Source: Gordonia rubripertincta (lineage in GTDB: Bacteria > Actinomycetota > Actinomycetes > Mycobacteriales > Mycobacteriaceae). From it: 64,000 nucleotides of DNA. Positions 34,313 through 42,684 of the stretch are shown one piece after another. The notes under the pieces were generated by a model, which did no database searches, had not been told where the DNA came from, and saw only the letters and a list, made by a program, of their open reading frames with translations. Position numbers and translations under genes: made by a program. Every line of letters starts with the position of its first letter. The first letter of the stretch is position 1. The stretch spans positions 1,674,001 to 1,738,000 of the forward strand of contig NZ_CP136136.1 of NCBI RefSeq assembly GCF_038024875.1, given 5' to 3'.

Positions 34313-35734
34313 ATGCTGACCGTTCTCGGAATCTTCCTGGGAATTCTGGTGGTCCTCGCGATCACCGCCGTCACCGGCTACTTCGTGGCCCAGGAGTTCG
34401 GCTTCATGGCGGTCGACCGCTCCCGCCTGAAGGCGCGCGCCGAATCCGGTGACGCCGCCGCCAAGCGCGCGCTCTCCGTCACCCGACGCACCTCGTTCAT
34501 GCTGTCCGGCGCCCAGCTCGGCATCACCGTCACCGGCCTGCTCGTCGGTTACGTCGCCGAGCCGCTGATCGGTTCCGGCGTCGGCGACCTGCTGAACAAC
34601 GTCGGCATCCCCGTGGGAGTCGGTGTCGCGGTCGGCACGATCATCGCGATCCTGTTCTCCACCGTGGTGCAAATGGTCTTCGGTGAGCTCTTCCCCAAGA
34701 ACCTCGCAATCGCCCGGCCCGAACCGGTCGCGCTGTGGCTCGCTCGTTCGACCACGATGTATCTGGCCGTCTTCGGCTGGCTGATCGCGCTGTTCGACAA
34801 AGCATCGAACCTGTTGCTGCGCGCCCTGCGTATCGAGCCGGTCCACGACGTCGAGCACTCGGCGTCGGTCCGCGACCTCGAACACATCGTCGCCGAGTCC
34901 CGCGACGCCGGCGAACTGCCCGAGGACCTGTCCGTGCTGCTCGATCGCGTGCTGGAATTTCCCACGCGCACAGCCGAACACGCGATGATCCCGCGTCCGC
35001 ACACCGACCAGGTGGATGCGTCGCTGCCCGCGTCCGAGGTGCTGGCGCTGATGAGCACCGGACACACCCGCTACCCGGTCGCCGGAGACGACGACGAAGT
35101 GCTCGGCGTCGTACATCTCCCCGACCTCCTCGAATGGTCGTACGCGCTGCAAAAAGAACCCTCGAAGGCCGATCCGACCGCCACCGCGGGTGATCTCTGC
35201 CGCCGCCCCGTCGTGGTGCCGTCGACCCTGCCGTTGCCGGAGGTGCTGGAGAACCTCTCCACCGCACACGAGGAGATGGCCATCGTCATCGACGAATACG
35301 GTGGTTTCGCCGGCGTCGTGACCGCCGAGGACATCGCCGAGGAACTGGTCGGCGAGATCGACGACGAACACGACCCGGAGGCGTCCGCGGCGATCGAGAA
35401 GACCGCCGACGGTTGGCGTGTCCGAGGCGACGCCCACGTCGACGAGGTGTCCCGTGCGACGGGATGGGAACTGCCCGAAGGGGATTACGAGACGATCGCC
35501 GGTCTGGTGATCGCAGAGTTCGTGGGACTGCCCGAGGTCGGTGAGACCGTCGAGATCACCATCGACCCCGATCCCGCCTCGCTTCTCGACGACGATGAGG
35601 CGCCACCCCGCGTGGTCCACGTCGAAGTGCTCGAGGTCGAGAAGCATGTGCCGGCTCTGGTGTCGATGTCACTCGGCACCGAAGCGAGCACCGCAACGGC
35701 ATCGGATGCCGGACGGGAGACCGACAATGGATAA
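34313..35734 (+). CDS. CNNM/CorC-family membrane protein with CBS pair
   Basis: A 473-residue protein. Residues 1-200 form the CNNM (DUF21) transmembrane domain with four hydrophobic segments and SGAQLGITVTGLLVGYVAEP. A CBS pair follows (about 215-340, ending AIVIDEYGGFAGVVTAEDI), then a CorC_HlyC-type C-terminal domain with GDYETIAGLVIAEFVGLPEVGE. Family members are linked to Mg2+ or Co2+ efflux or homeostasis. It overlaps the next CNNM gene by 8 bases, so the two probably make a heteromeric complex. The 287 bases before it (34026-34312) have short inverted repeats, but I could not recognise a magnesium riboswitch. Confidence 0.9.
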   Translation: MLTVLGIFLGILVVLAITAVTGYFVAQEFGFMAVDRSRLKARAESGDAAAKRALSVTRRTSFMLSGAQLGITVTGLLVGYVAEPLIGSGVGDLLNNVGIPVGVGVAVGTIIAILFSTVVQMVFGELFPKNLAIARPEPVALWLARSTTMYLAVFGWLIALFDKASNLLLRALRIEPVHDVEHSASVRDLEHIVAESRDAGELPEDLSVLLDRVLEFPTRTAEHAMIPRPHTDQVDASLPASEVLALMSTGHTRYPVAGDDDEVLGVVHLPDLLEWSYALQKEPSKADPTATAGDLCRRPVVVPSTLPLPEVLENLSTAHEEMAIVIDEYGGFAGVVTAEDIAEELVGEIDDEHDPEASAAIEKTADGWRVRGDAHVDEVSRATGWELPEGDYETIAGLVIAEFVGLPEVGETVEITIDPDPASLLDDDEAPPRVVHVEVLEVEKHVPALVSMSLGTEASTATASDAGRETDNG

Positions 35735-36737
35735 CCCGTGGGTCATCGGGGCGATCACCGTTGCGCTGATCGCGGCGAGTGCCTTCTTCGTCGCCGTCGA
35801 GTTCGCACTGATCGCGGCCCGACGCCACCGCCTCGAGGACGAGGCCGCCACGAGTAGCAGTGCCCGCGCCGCCCTGCGCAGCGCATCGGAACTGTCGGTG
35901 CTGCTCGCGGGATCACAGCTCGGTATCACCGTCTGCACGCTTGCGCTGGGTTCGATCACGAAACCTGCTGTGCATCACTGGCTCACGCCGCTGTTCGAGA
36001 CCTGGGGCCTGCCGTACTGGTCTGCCGACATCGTCGGCTTCGTGCTGGCGCTCATCATCGTGACGTTCCTGCATCTGGTTGTCGGTGAGATGGCCCCGAA
36101 GTCGTGGGCGATCGCCCACCCGGAGCGGTCGGCGATCGTGTTGGCCCTGCCGATGCGAGCCTTCATGTGGCTCACGCGACCGATCATCGTGCAGCTCAAC
36201 CACCTGGCCAACTGGTGCCTGCGGCGCGTGGGCGTCGAACCCGTGGACCAGGTCGCCACCGGACAGGACAGCGACGCGTTGCGCCACCTGGTCGAGCACT
36301 CGGCGACGGTCGGAACACTCGACGAGCGGTATCACGCACATCTGACCAGCGCGCTCGAACTGGAATCGCTGACGCTCGGCGACGTCGTCACGCCCAGCGA
36401 CACCCTGGGGGCGGTGCTGCCGACCGCGACTGCCGGCGAGATCCAGACTGCCGGACGTATTTCGGGACATCTGCGGCTGCTGGTGCGCGACGCCGATCGG
36501 GGCCCGGTGCACGGTGTCGTCCACGTGCGCGACAGCCTGCGCGCGGCGCCGGACGCGGCAGCCGCCGACCTCATGCGTCCGGTGCTGAGGTTCGAGTCCG
36601 GGCAACCGGTCTACGAGGCGCTCGCCGCCATGCGTGAACGCCGGGCCCACCTCGCGCTGGTCACCGACTCCGGTCGGGCCATCGGATTGATCACGCTCAA
36701 CGACCTGCTCCAGAGGTTGCTGGCGACGACCGCTTAG
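35727..36737 (+). CDS. CNNM-family membrane protein with CBS pair, short form
   Basis: A 336-residue paralogue of the preceding gene. It keeps the CNNM membrane domain (LLAGSQLGITVCTLALGSIT and VVGEMAPKSWAIAHPE) and a degenerate CBS pair, but lacks the C-terminal CorC_HlyC domain. The ATG at 35727 lies inside the 3' end of the upstream gene (8-base overlap), so they are coupled. It ends 3 bases from the end of convergent gluQ. Confidence 0.88.
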   Translation: MDNPWVIGAITVALIAASAFFVAVEFALIAARRHRLEDEAATSSSARAALRSASELSVLLAGSQLGITVCTLALGSITKPAVHHWLTPLFETWGLPYWSADIVGFVLALIIVTFLHLVVGEMAPKSWAIAHPERSAIVLALPMRAFMWLTRPIIVQLNHLANWCLRRVGVEPVDQVATGQDSDALRHLVEHSATVGTLDERYHAHLTSALELESLTLGDVVTPSDTLGAVLPTATAGEIQTAGRISGHLRLLVRDADRGPVHGVVHVRDSLRAAPDAAAADLMRPVLRFESGQPVYEALAAMRERRAHLALVTDSGRAIGLITLNDLLQRLLATTA

Positions 36738-36740
36738 CGG

Positions 36741-37658
36741 TCAGGACGACCACTCCGTGGGCCCCAGTAACCAGGGCTCGCGGGGGAGTGCATCGGGGTC
36801 GAAACGGCTTGCGAGCGTGGGGAGGTCGACGGTCTCGCCGGGGTCTGCGAGGTCCAGCGACCGCGCGATGTGCGACAGAACGGTCGTGGCCGGAACCCCG
36901 TCGGCCGCAAGATCGGCGAGGGTCACCGCACCGTCGCGCTTGGAGAGTCGGACGCCGTCGGTGTTGAGCACCATGGGTACATGGGCGTAGGTCGGCGGGG
37001 TCTCGCCGAGCAGCGTGGCGAGGTAGGCCTGGCGCGGAGCCGACGACAGCAGGTCGTCGCCGCGGACGACCTGATCGACTCCCTGCGCGGCATCGTCGAC
37101 GACCACGGCCAGGTTGTAGGCGGGGGTGCCGTCGTTGCGCTGGATCACGAAGTCGTCGACCATTCCGGTGAACGTGCCGTGGAGCAGGTCGGTGACGGTG
37201 AACTCGGTGGTGTCGGCCAGGATGCGGATCGCGGGCGGCCGGCCGGCGGCGATCTTCTCGGCGCGTTCGGCGTCGGTCAGTTTCCGGCACGTGCCGGGGT
37301 AGGCGCCCTGCGGTGCGTGGGGAGCGGACGGGGCCTCGAGGATCTCGCGACGTGTGCAGAAGCATTCGAAGGTCCGGCCGCCCTTGCGGAGACGGTCGAT
37401 GATCCGGCCGTAGATGTCCCGTCGTTGCGTCTGATAGACGACGGGGGTCTCCCAGTCCATGCCCAGCGAGGCGAGGTCGGCGAGTTGCCGGGCGTCGGCG
37501 CCGGCGAGCGCGCGGTCGAGATCCTCCATGCGGATGAGGAACCGCCGACCCGTCGTGCGGGCGAACAACCAGGCCAGCAGGGCGGTCCGCAGGTTGCCGA
37601 CGTGGAGGTCGCCCGACGGGGACGGCGCATACCGGCCCGCTGCGTGCTGTGTCGACAT
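36741..37658 (-). CDS. gluQ: Glutamyl-Q tRNA(Asp) synthetase
   Basis: A 305-residue truncated GluRS paralogue that attaches glutamate to the queuosine base at position 34 of tRNA-Asp. The HIGH-equivalent is GDLHVGN (residues 16-22) within APSPSGDLHVGNLRTALL, and the KMSKS-equivalent is LSKRDGAVTL. The zinc-binding stretch CFCTRREI and a later Tyr/Cys (AYPGTCRKL) are present. There is no anticodon-binding domain, which distinguishes it from GltX. The start is the ATG at 37658; the frame is open upstream. GluQ activity requires queuosine, linking it to tgt 2.7 kb away. Confidence 0.92.
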   Translation of the reverse strand: MSTQHAAGRYAPSPSGDLHVGNLRTALLAWLFARTTGRRFLIRMEDLDRALAGADARQLADLASLGMDWETPVVYQTQRRDIYGRIIDRLRKGGRTFECFCTRREILEAPSAPHAPQGAYPGTCRKLTDAERAEKIAAGRPPAIRILADTTEFTVTDLLHGTFTGMVDDFVIQRNDGTPAYNLAVVVDDAAQGVDQVVRGDDLLSSAPRQAYLATLLGETPPTYAHVPMVLNTDGVRLSKRDGAVTLADLAADGVPATTVLSHIARSLDLADPGETVDLPTLASRFDPDALPREPWLLGPTEWSS

Positions 37659-37803
37659 CGCGTCGAGGTTACCGCGTCGCTCCGACGACCCGCGATGAGA
37701 ACCGGTCTCGCCGGTGGTCTGTCTCTGCGCCAGACCCGGCGGTCGGCCCGGACTTCCGGGCGGGTCGTTGCCAGCGCCCGGAGAAGTGAGGAACAGTGAA
37801 GCC

Positions 37804-38856
37804 ATGGATCTTCCGGTCATGCCGCCCGTAGCCCCGATGCTGGCCAAGGCGGTCACCGCCGTGCCGCAGCAGCCCGACGGTGACACCGCCTGGTCGTATG
37901 AGCCGAAGTGGGATGGATTCCGCGCGCTGATCTTCCGCGACGGCGAGGAGGTGGTGATCGGTTCCCGCGGAGGGAAAGACCTGGCCAGGTACTTTCCGGA
38001 GGTCGTGGCCGCGGCAAAGGTCGAGCTGCCGGACAGGGTCGTCCTCGACGGCGAGATCGGGGTGCCCGCACTCATCGGCGACACGCACCGGCTCGACTGG
38101 GATTCGCTGGCGCAGCGGATCCATCCCGCCGAATCGCGGGTCAACATGCTCGCCGAGAAGACGCCGGCGATCTTCATCGGATTCGACGCACTCGCACTGG
38201 AATCGACGTCGGTCAAGGACGAGCCGTTCGAGGTCCGCCGGGAGGCGTTGCTGCGTGCGGTCGGACCCGGTGGCCGGGATCGACGGATGCACGTCAGCCG
38301 GGTGACCGGCGACCCGTCGGTTGCCGAGGACTGGTTCTCCGCCTTCGAGGGCGCAGGCCTCGATGGCGTCGTCGCCAAGCGGCTCGACGGACTCTACGTC
38401 GAGAACAAGCGCGAGATGCTGAAGATCAAACACAAGCGGACCGCGGACTGCGTGATCTTCGGTTACCGGATCCACAAGTCGGGCAGAGGGATCGGCTCGA
38501 TGTTGCTCGGGCTCTACGGCGACGACGGCGAGTTGCGCATGGTCGGGGGAGCGGGAGCGTTCTCCGACGCCAAACGCGTCGAGCTACAGGAGATGTTCGA
38601 GCCGATGCGCCTCGACCCGGACAAACCGTCGCCGGGTGAGCCCACCCGCTGGCGGTCGGAGAAGTCGGGGGAGTGGATTCCGATCCGCCCCGAACTGGTC
38701 GCGGAGTTCGCCTACGACCAGATGGAGAACCAGCGCTTCCGTCACACCGTGAAATTCCTCCGCTGGCGTCCGGACCGGGACCCGGAGAGTTGCGGCTACG
38801 ACCAGCTCGAGGTCCCGCTCACCTACGACCTGCACGACGTCCTCGAAGGGGAATGA
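37804..38856 (+). CDS. ligC: ATP-dependent DNA ligase LigC
   Basis: A 350-residue ATP-dependent DNA ligase. The adenylation motif is EPKWDGFRA with the nucleotidyl lysine near residue 40; IGSRGGKDLARYFPE, LDGEIGV, GLDGVVAKRLDG and LKIKHKRTADCVIFG are the further motifs. The C-terminal OB-fold follows. It matches M. tuberculosis Rv3731 (LigC) in size and context. The next gene overlaps it by four bases and encodes a primase-polymerase, a pairing implicated in short-gap repair in mycobacteria. Confidence 0.93.
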   Translation: MDLPVMPPVAPMLAKAVTAVPQQPDGDTAWSYEPKWDGFRALIFRDGEEVVIGSRGGKDLARYFPEVVAAAKVELPDRVVLDGEIGVPALIGDTHRLDWDSLAQRIHPAESRVNMLAEKTPAIFIGFDALALESTSVKDEPFEVRREALLRAVGPGGRDRRMHVSRVTGDPSVAEDWFSAFEGAGLDGVVAKRLDGLYVENKREMLKIKHKRTADCVIFGYRIHKSGRGIGSMLLGLYGDDGELRMVGGAGAFSDAKRVELQEMFEPMRLDPDKPSPGEPTRWRSEKSGEWIPIRPELVAEFAYDQMENQRFRHTVKFLRWRPDRDPESCGYDQLEVPLTYDLHDVLEGE

Positions 38857-39941
38857 CCATGGCATCACGTTCTCCTGCAGAAGAACTCGACGTCGACGGG
38901 ATCACCGTCCGCCTCAGCAACCCGGACAAGATCTATTTTCCCGAGCTCGGTGAGAACGGCGGCCGCAAGCGGGATCTCGTCGGCTACTACCGGATGCTCG
39001 CACTCGGCGTCGACGACAGCGGCGACGGGCCGCTCATGCGCGCGACGCGCGACCGGCCGACTTTCCTGCAACGCTTCCCCGACGGCGTCGAGGGGGAGGA
39101 GATCTACCAGAAGCACATCGCGAAGAAGCGTCCCGAGCACGTGCAGTCCACGCCGATCGTGTTCCCGTCCAAGCGAACCGGCGACGCGATCCGGCCGACG
39201 GTGCCGGCCGACCTGGTGTGGGCCGCGAACCTGGGGACGGTCACCTTCCACACCTGGCCGACCCTGCACCCGGACAATGACCATCCCGATCAGCTCCGCA
39301 TCGACCTCGACCCGCAACCCGGCACGACATTCGACGACGTACGGAGCGTGGCGATCGACGGGCTGAAGCCACTGCTCGACGAGCTCGGCTTCACGGGCTT
39401 CGTGAAGACCTCGGGTGGTCGCGGGATTCACGTCTATGTCCCCATCGAGCCGCTGTGGGACTTCATCGCCACCCGGCGTTGTGTCATAGCGATCGCCCGT
39501 GAACTGGAACGCCGCGACCCCGACCGGGTAACCACCTCGTGGTGGAAAGAGGAACGCGGAGAACGGATCTTCATCGATTACAACCAGAACGCCCGCGACC
39601 GCACGATGGCCTCGCCCTACTCCGTCCGGCGCAGCGCGATCGGGCGCGTGTCGACGCCGGTGACGTGGGACGAACTGGCCGACGTCGATCCCGACGACTG
39701 CACTATGGCGACGGTGCCGAAGTTGCTGGAGGATCGCGGTGATCCGTGGGCCGACATCGCCGACCACCGCCGCGGCATCGAGAAACTGCTCGAGATGGTC
39801 CACGAGGACGACGCGAACGGCCTGGCCGACATGCCCTATCCGCCCAGCTACCCGAAGATGCCCGGCGAACCGCCACGTGTGCAGCCCAGCAAGAAGGTCG
39901 CCGAGCACTGGGACGACAAGGGCAACCGGATCGGGGACTGA
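38853..39941 (+). CDS. LigD-type primase-polymerase (Prim-PolC)
   Basis: A 362-residue archaeo-eukaryotic-primase-like polymerase of the LigD PolDom family, here as a separate protein. Motifs are visible: LSNPDKIYFPE at the N-terminus, RIDLDPQPGTTFDDV with the metal-binding Asp pair, KTSGGRGIHVYVPI and IDYNQNARDRTMASPYSVR. It corresponds to M. tuberculosis Rv3730c and M. smegmatis Prim-PolC, thought to fill short gaps that LigC seals. The ATG at 38853 overlaps the ligC stop as ATGA; an ATG two codons later is an alternative. Confidence 0.92.
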   Translation: MTMASRSPAEELDVDGITVRLSNPDKIYFPELGENGGRKRDLVGYYRMLALGVDDSGDGPLMRATRDRPTFLQRFPDGVEGEEIYQKHIAKKRPEHVQSTPIVFPSKRTGDAIRPTVPADLVWAANLGTVTFHTWPTLHPDNDHPDQLRIDLDPQPGTTFDDVRSVAIDGLKPLLDELGFTGFVKTSGGRGIHVYVPIEPLWDFIATRRCVIAIARELERRDPDRVTTSWWKEERGERIFIDYNQNARDRTMASPYSVRRSAIGRVSTPVTWDELADVDPDDCTMATVPKLLEDRGDPWADIADHRRGIEKLLEMVHEDDANGLADMPYPPSYPKMPGEPPRVQPSKKVAEHWDDKGNRIGD

Positions 39942-39951
39942 GGTCCTCCGC

Positions 39952-40800
39952 TCAGCGGCACAAGGCCTCGGCCGCCCATTCCGCGAAGCTCTGCCACCCG
40001 ACATCGGGGAACCGGCGGTGCAGTGCGGGAATGTCGACCTCGTATCCGCGGTCGCCGAGGAAGCGGAACATGGCACTCATGTCGGGCGACGGGATGCGTT
40101 CGGGATTATAGGATTCCGCGCTCACCCTGATCCCGAGGACGTCGCCGGCGATCTGCGCCATCTCCACCGGCGTCGGCTGGTCGGAGGCGATGTCGATGCG
40201 TTCGCCGGTGTACGCACCCGGGTCCCGGAACAGCGTCGCGACGAACCGGCCGAGATCGCGGCGCGAGAGTTGTTGCAGCGGTTGATCCGCGGGCATCGCG
40301 ATCGGCATGACGCCGGCGGCGAGCGCGTCGGACCCGGCGAGCAGGTTGTCGTAGAAGTAGGCCGGCCCGACGATGGTGTGCGGGATGTCGGTGGCGGCGA
40401 GCATCCGCTCGACCTCGAACTTGGAGTCGAAGTGGTGGACGCCGGTGTCGCGGTCGGCGGAGGCCACCGACGAGAAGACGAGGTAGGGGAGTGCGGCTGC
40501 GGTGGCCGCCTCGATCAGCGCGGTGCCCTGGGCGACCTCGGCGTCGACGCCGGACTCGAAGGGCGTCGTCAGCGCGAAGGCGCCCGCCGCCCCGGTGAAC
40601 GCATCGGTGAGTCCTACGCCACTCACGATGTCGCCGACGGCGAGTTCGACACCGCGGTCGGCGAGCGCCGCGGCCTTCGACGACACGGCGTCGCGGACGA
40701 GGGCACGCACCGCGAAACCGGCGTCGAGCAGCGCGTCGAGGACGGTACCGCCCTGTCCGCCGGTTGCTCCGATCACGACCACGGGAGAGGAATCGGACAT
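39952..40800 (-). CDS. NmrA-like NAD(P)-binding protein
   Basis: A 282-residue Rossmann-fold protein of the atypical short-chain dehydrogenase (NmrA/HSCARG) group. The cofactor loop VVIGATGGQGGTV is at residues 8-20, followed by PYLVFSSVASADRDTGVHHF and KFEVERMLAATDIPHTIVGP. Members act as redox sensors or as isoflavone-type reductases; no substrate can be assigned here. It converges with the Prim-PolC gene with a 10-base gap. The usual active-site YxxxK is not evident. Confidence 0.85.
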   Translation of the reverse strand: MSDSSPVVVIGATGGQGGTVLDALLDAGFAVRALVRDAVSSKAAALADRGVELAVGDIVSGVGLTDAFTGAAGAFALTTPFESGVDAEVAQGTALIEAATAAALPYLVFSSVASADRDTGVHHFDSKFEVERMLAATDIPHTIVGPAYFYDNLLAGSDALAAGVMPIAMPADQPLQQLSRRDLGRFVATLFRDPGAYTGERIDIASDQPTPVEMAQIAGDVLGIRVSAESYNPERIPSPDMSAMFRFLGDRGYEVDIPALHRRFPDVGWQSFAEWAAEALCR

Positions 40801-40879
40801 GCCCCGACCCTAGTGCCGACCGGGCGGCCGGCAGGCGGGTTTGGGTGTGGGAGTCCCCGGCGGCTATCATCTCGACGTT

Positions 40880-40968
40880 GGAGGATTCGCCTAGTGGCCT
40901 ATGGCGCTCGCCTGGAACGCGGGTTGGGTTAACAGCCCTCAGGGGTTCGAATCCCCTATCCTCCGCCA
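40880..40968 (+). tRNA. serV: tRNA-Ser (anticodon GGA)
   Basis: An 89-base tRNA including an encoded CCA. The acceptor stem pairs GGAGGAT with ATCCTCC; the anticodon stem CTCGC/GCGGG holds the loop CTGGAAC with anticodon GGA at 40914-40916. A long variable arm and the T-loop GGTTCGAATCC are present, as expected for serine. It lies just before the SRP RNA and aspartate aminotransferase genes, the same arrangement as in M. tuberculosis. Confidence 0.97.
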
Positions 40969-41130
40969 CCGAAGGTCCGTGGTGCGCAACCCCGCACGGG
41001 AGTCGCGCCACGGACCTTCGTCGTATTCAGGGGACGGACACCCGCGTCGCCTGCGCCGACCTCGGCCACCGCGGCCGTGTGACCACCCGGTGTCACCCGT
41101 CTGTGAACCATCGCTACACTGGACGACGGA

Positions 41131-41211
41131 TCCCGCGCGGCGTGCATCCTGTGAACTCCCCCAGGGCCGGAAGGCAGCAAGGGTCAACGGGCTCTCTCGG
41201 GTGCGCGGGGT
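41131..41211 (+). ncRNA. ffs: Small signal recognition particle RNA (4.5S)
   Basis: The universally conserved SRP tip is clear: AGGGCCGGAAGGCAGCAAGGG includes the GGAA tetraloop and the asymmetric internal loop that binds Ffh. The outer helix pairs CCCGCGC near 41132 with GCGCGGG near 41203. The total, about 80 bases, fits the short bacterial form. The ends are set from pairing and could differ by several bases. Confidence 0.93.
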
Positions 41212-41315
41212 CCCCTATATCCCAGATTCAGATTCGAATTTCAGGTCTGCGGCGTCGGACACCCGCACCGGCGTCGTGCCGCGGAAGGTCCAGACGTTGA
41301 ATTTCCACTCGATGA

Positions 41316-42572
41316 GTGCCGACCAACTACGTGACACCCCAGGCGGATCTGAAGAAGCGTTACGACGAGCTGGCCGCTCTGGGTCTGAAGCTCGACCTCA
41401 CCCGCGGCAAGCCCGCTCCCGAACAGCTCGATCTCTCCAACGCCCTGCTGTCGCTGCCCGGCGACGAGTACCGCGACGGCAAGGGCACCGACACCCGCAA
41501 CTACGGCGGCCTCAACGGCCTGCCCGAACTGCGTGAGATCTTCGGCGAACTGCTCGCCGTCGCTCCGGAGAACCTGATCGCGTTCGGCAACTCGAGCCTC
41601 GAGCTCATGCACGATCTCACCGTCTTCGGCCTGCTGCACGGCACCGCCGACTCAGACGAGCCGTGGGGCCGCCAGAAGATCAAGTTCCTGTGCCCGTCGC
41701 CCGGATACGACCGGCACTTCGCGATCACCGAGAGCTTCGGCATCGAGATGATCCCGGTGCCGATGCTCCCCGACGGTCCGGACGTGCGCCTCTGCGCCGA
41801 ACTCGTCGCCAACGACCCGAGCATCAAGGGCCTGTGGGCGGTACCCACCTACTCCAACCCGACCGGCGTCACCTTCTCCGAGGCGGTGACCCGCGGACTG
41901 CTCGAGATGCCCGCGGCACCCGACTTCCGCATCTACTGGGACAACGCCTATGCGGTGCACACCCTCGTGGAGGCCCCACCTACGCCGCTGCGCGTCCTCG
42001 AGATGGCCGCCGAGGCCGGTCATCCCAACCGTGTGTACGTCCTGGGCTCGACGTCGAAGATCACCTTCGCCGGAGGCGGGGTGTCCTTCTTCGGGTCGTC
42101 GGACGAGAACCTCGCGTGGTTCAGCAAGTACCTCGGTTTCAAGACCATCGGCCCGGACAAGGTCAACCAGCTGCGTCACCTCAAGTTCTTCGGCGACGCC
42201 GACGGCGTGCGCGCGCACATGGCGCGCCACCGCGAGATCCTGGCGCCGAAGTTCAAGCTGGTGCTCGAGATCCTCGAAGACCGGCTGTCCGAGGCCAAGG
42301 TCGCCTCGTGGTCGGAGCCCGAGGGGGGTTACTTCGTCAGCCTCGACGTCGTCGACGGCGCCGCCCGACGCACCATCGAGCTGGCCAAGGAGGCCGGAAT
42401 CGCCCTGACCGGCGCTGGTTCGGCATTCCCGTACAAGACCGATCCGCACGACCGGAACATCCGCCTCGCGCCGACCTTCCCGAACACCGACGACCTGCGG
42501 GCCGCGATGGACGGGGTCGCGACGTGCGTGCTCCTCGCCTCGGCCGAGACCCTGCTGGCGGAGCGCAGCTGA
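41316..42572 (+). CDS. aspT: Aspartate aminotransferase, Rv3722c type
   Basis: A 418-residue PLP enzyme that moves amino groups between glutamate and oxaloacetate/aspartate. It matches M. tuberculosis Rv3722c, which is the main aspartate aminotransferase there: LDLTRGKP, GTDTRNYGG, CPSPGYDRHFAITE, PTYSNPTGV, and the cofactor lysine in GSTSKITFAGGGVSFFG. The start is unsure. The frame opens with GTG at 41316 (MPTNYVTPQADL) without a ribosome site. An ATG at 41312 begins MSADQLRDTPGG in another frame that also resembles the family's N-terminus, so a small frameshift or a leaderless start is possible. Confidence 0.92.
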   Translation: MPTNYVTPQADLKKRYDELAALGLKLDLTRGKPAPEQLDLSNALLSLPGDEYRDGKGTDTRNYGGLNGLPELREIFGELLAVAPENLIAFGNSSLELMHDLTVFGLLHGTADSDEPWGRQKIKFLCPSPGYDRHFAITESFGIEMIPVPMLPDGPDVRLCAELVANDPSIKGLWAVPTYSNPTGVTFSEAVTRGLLEMPAAPDFRIYWDNAYAVHTLVEAPPTPLRVLEMAAEAGHPNRVYVLGSTSKITFAGGGVSFFGSSDENLAWFSKYLGFKTIGPDKVNQLRHLKFFGDADGVRAHMARHREILAPKFKLVLEILEDRLSEAKVASWSEPEGGYFVSLDVVDGAARRTIELAKEAGIALTGAGSAFPYKTDPHDRNIRLAPTFPNTDDLRAAMDGVATCVLLASAETLLAERS

Positions 42573-42684
42573 GCCACTCGTCGCGCCGACGCGCCGCTGT
42601 CAAACGCCGAATCGACGTTAGATAGCTCTCATTCGGCGGCGAGTGAGCCGGTATGCACCGACTCTTATGCCACTCTTGTAAATC

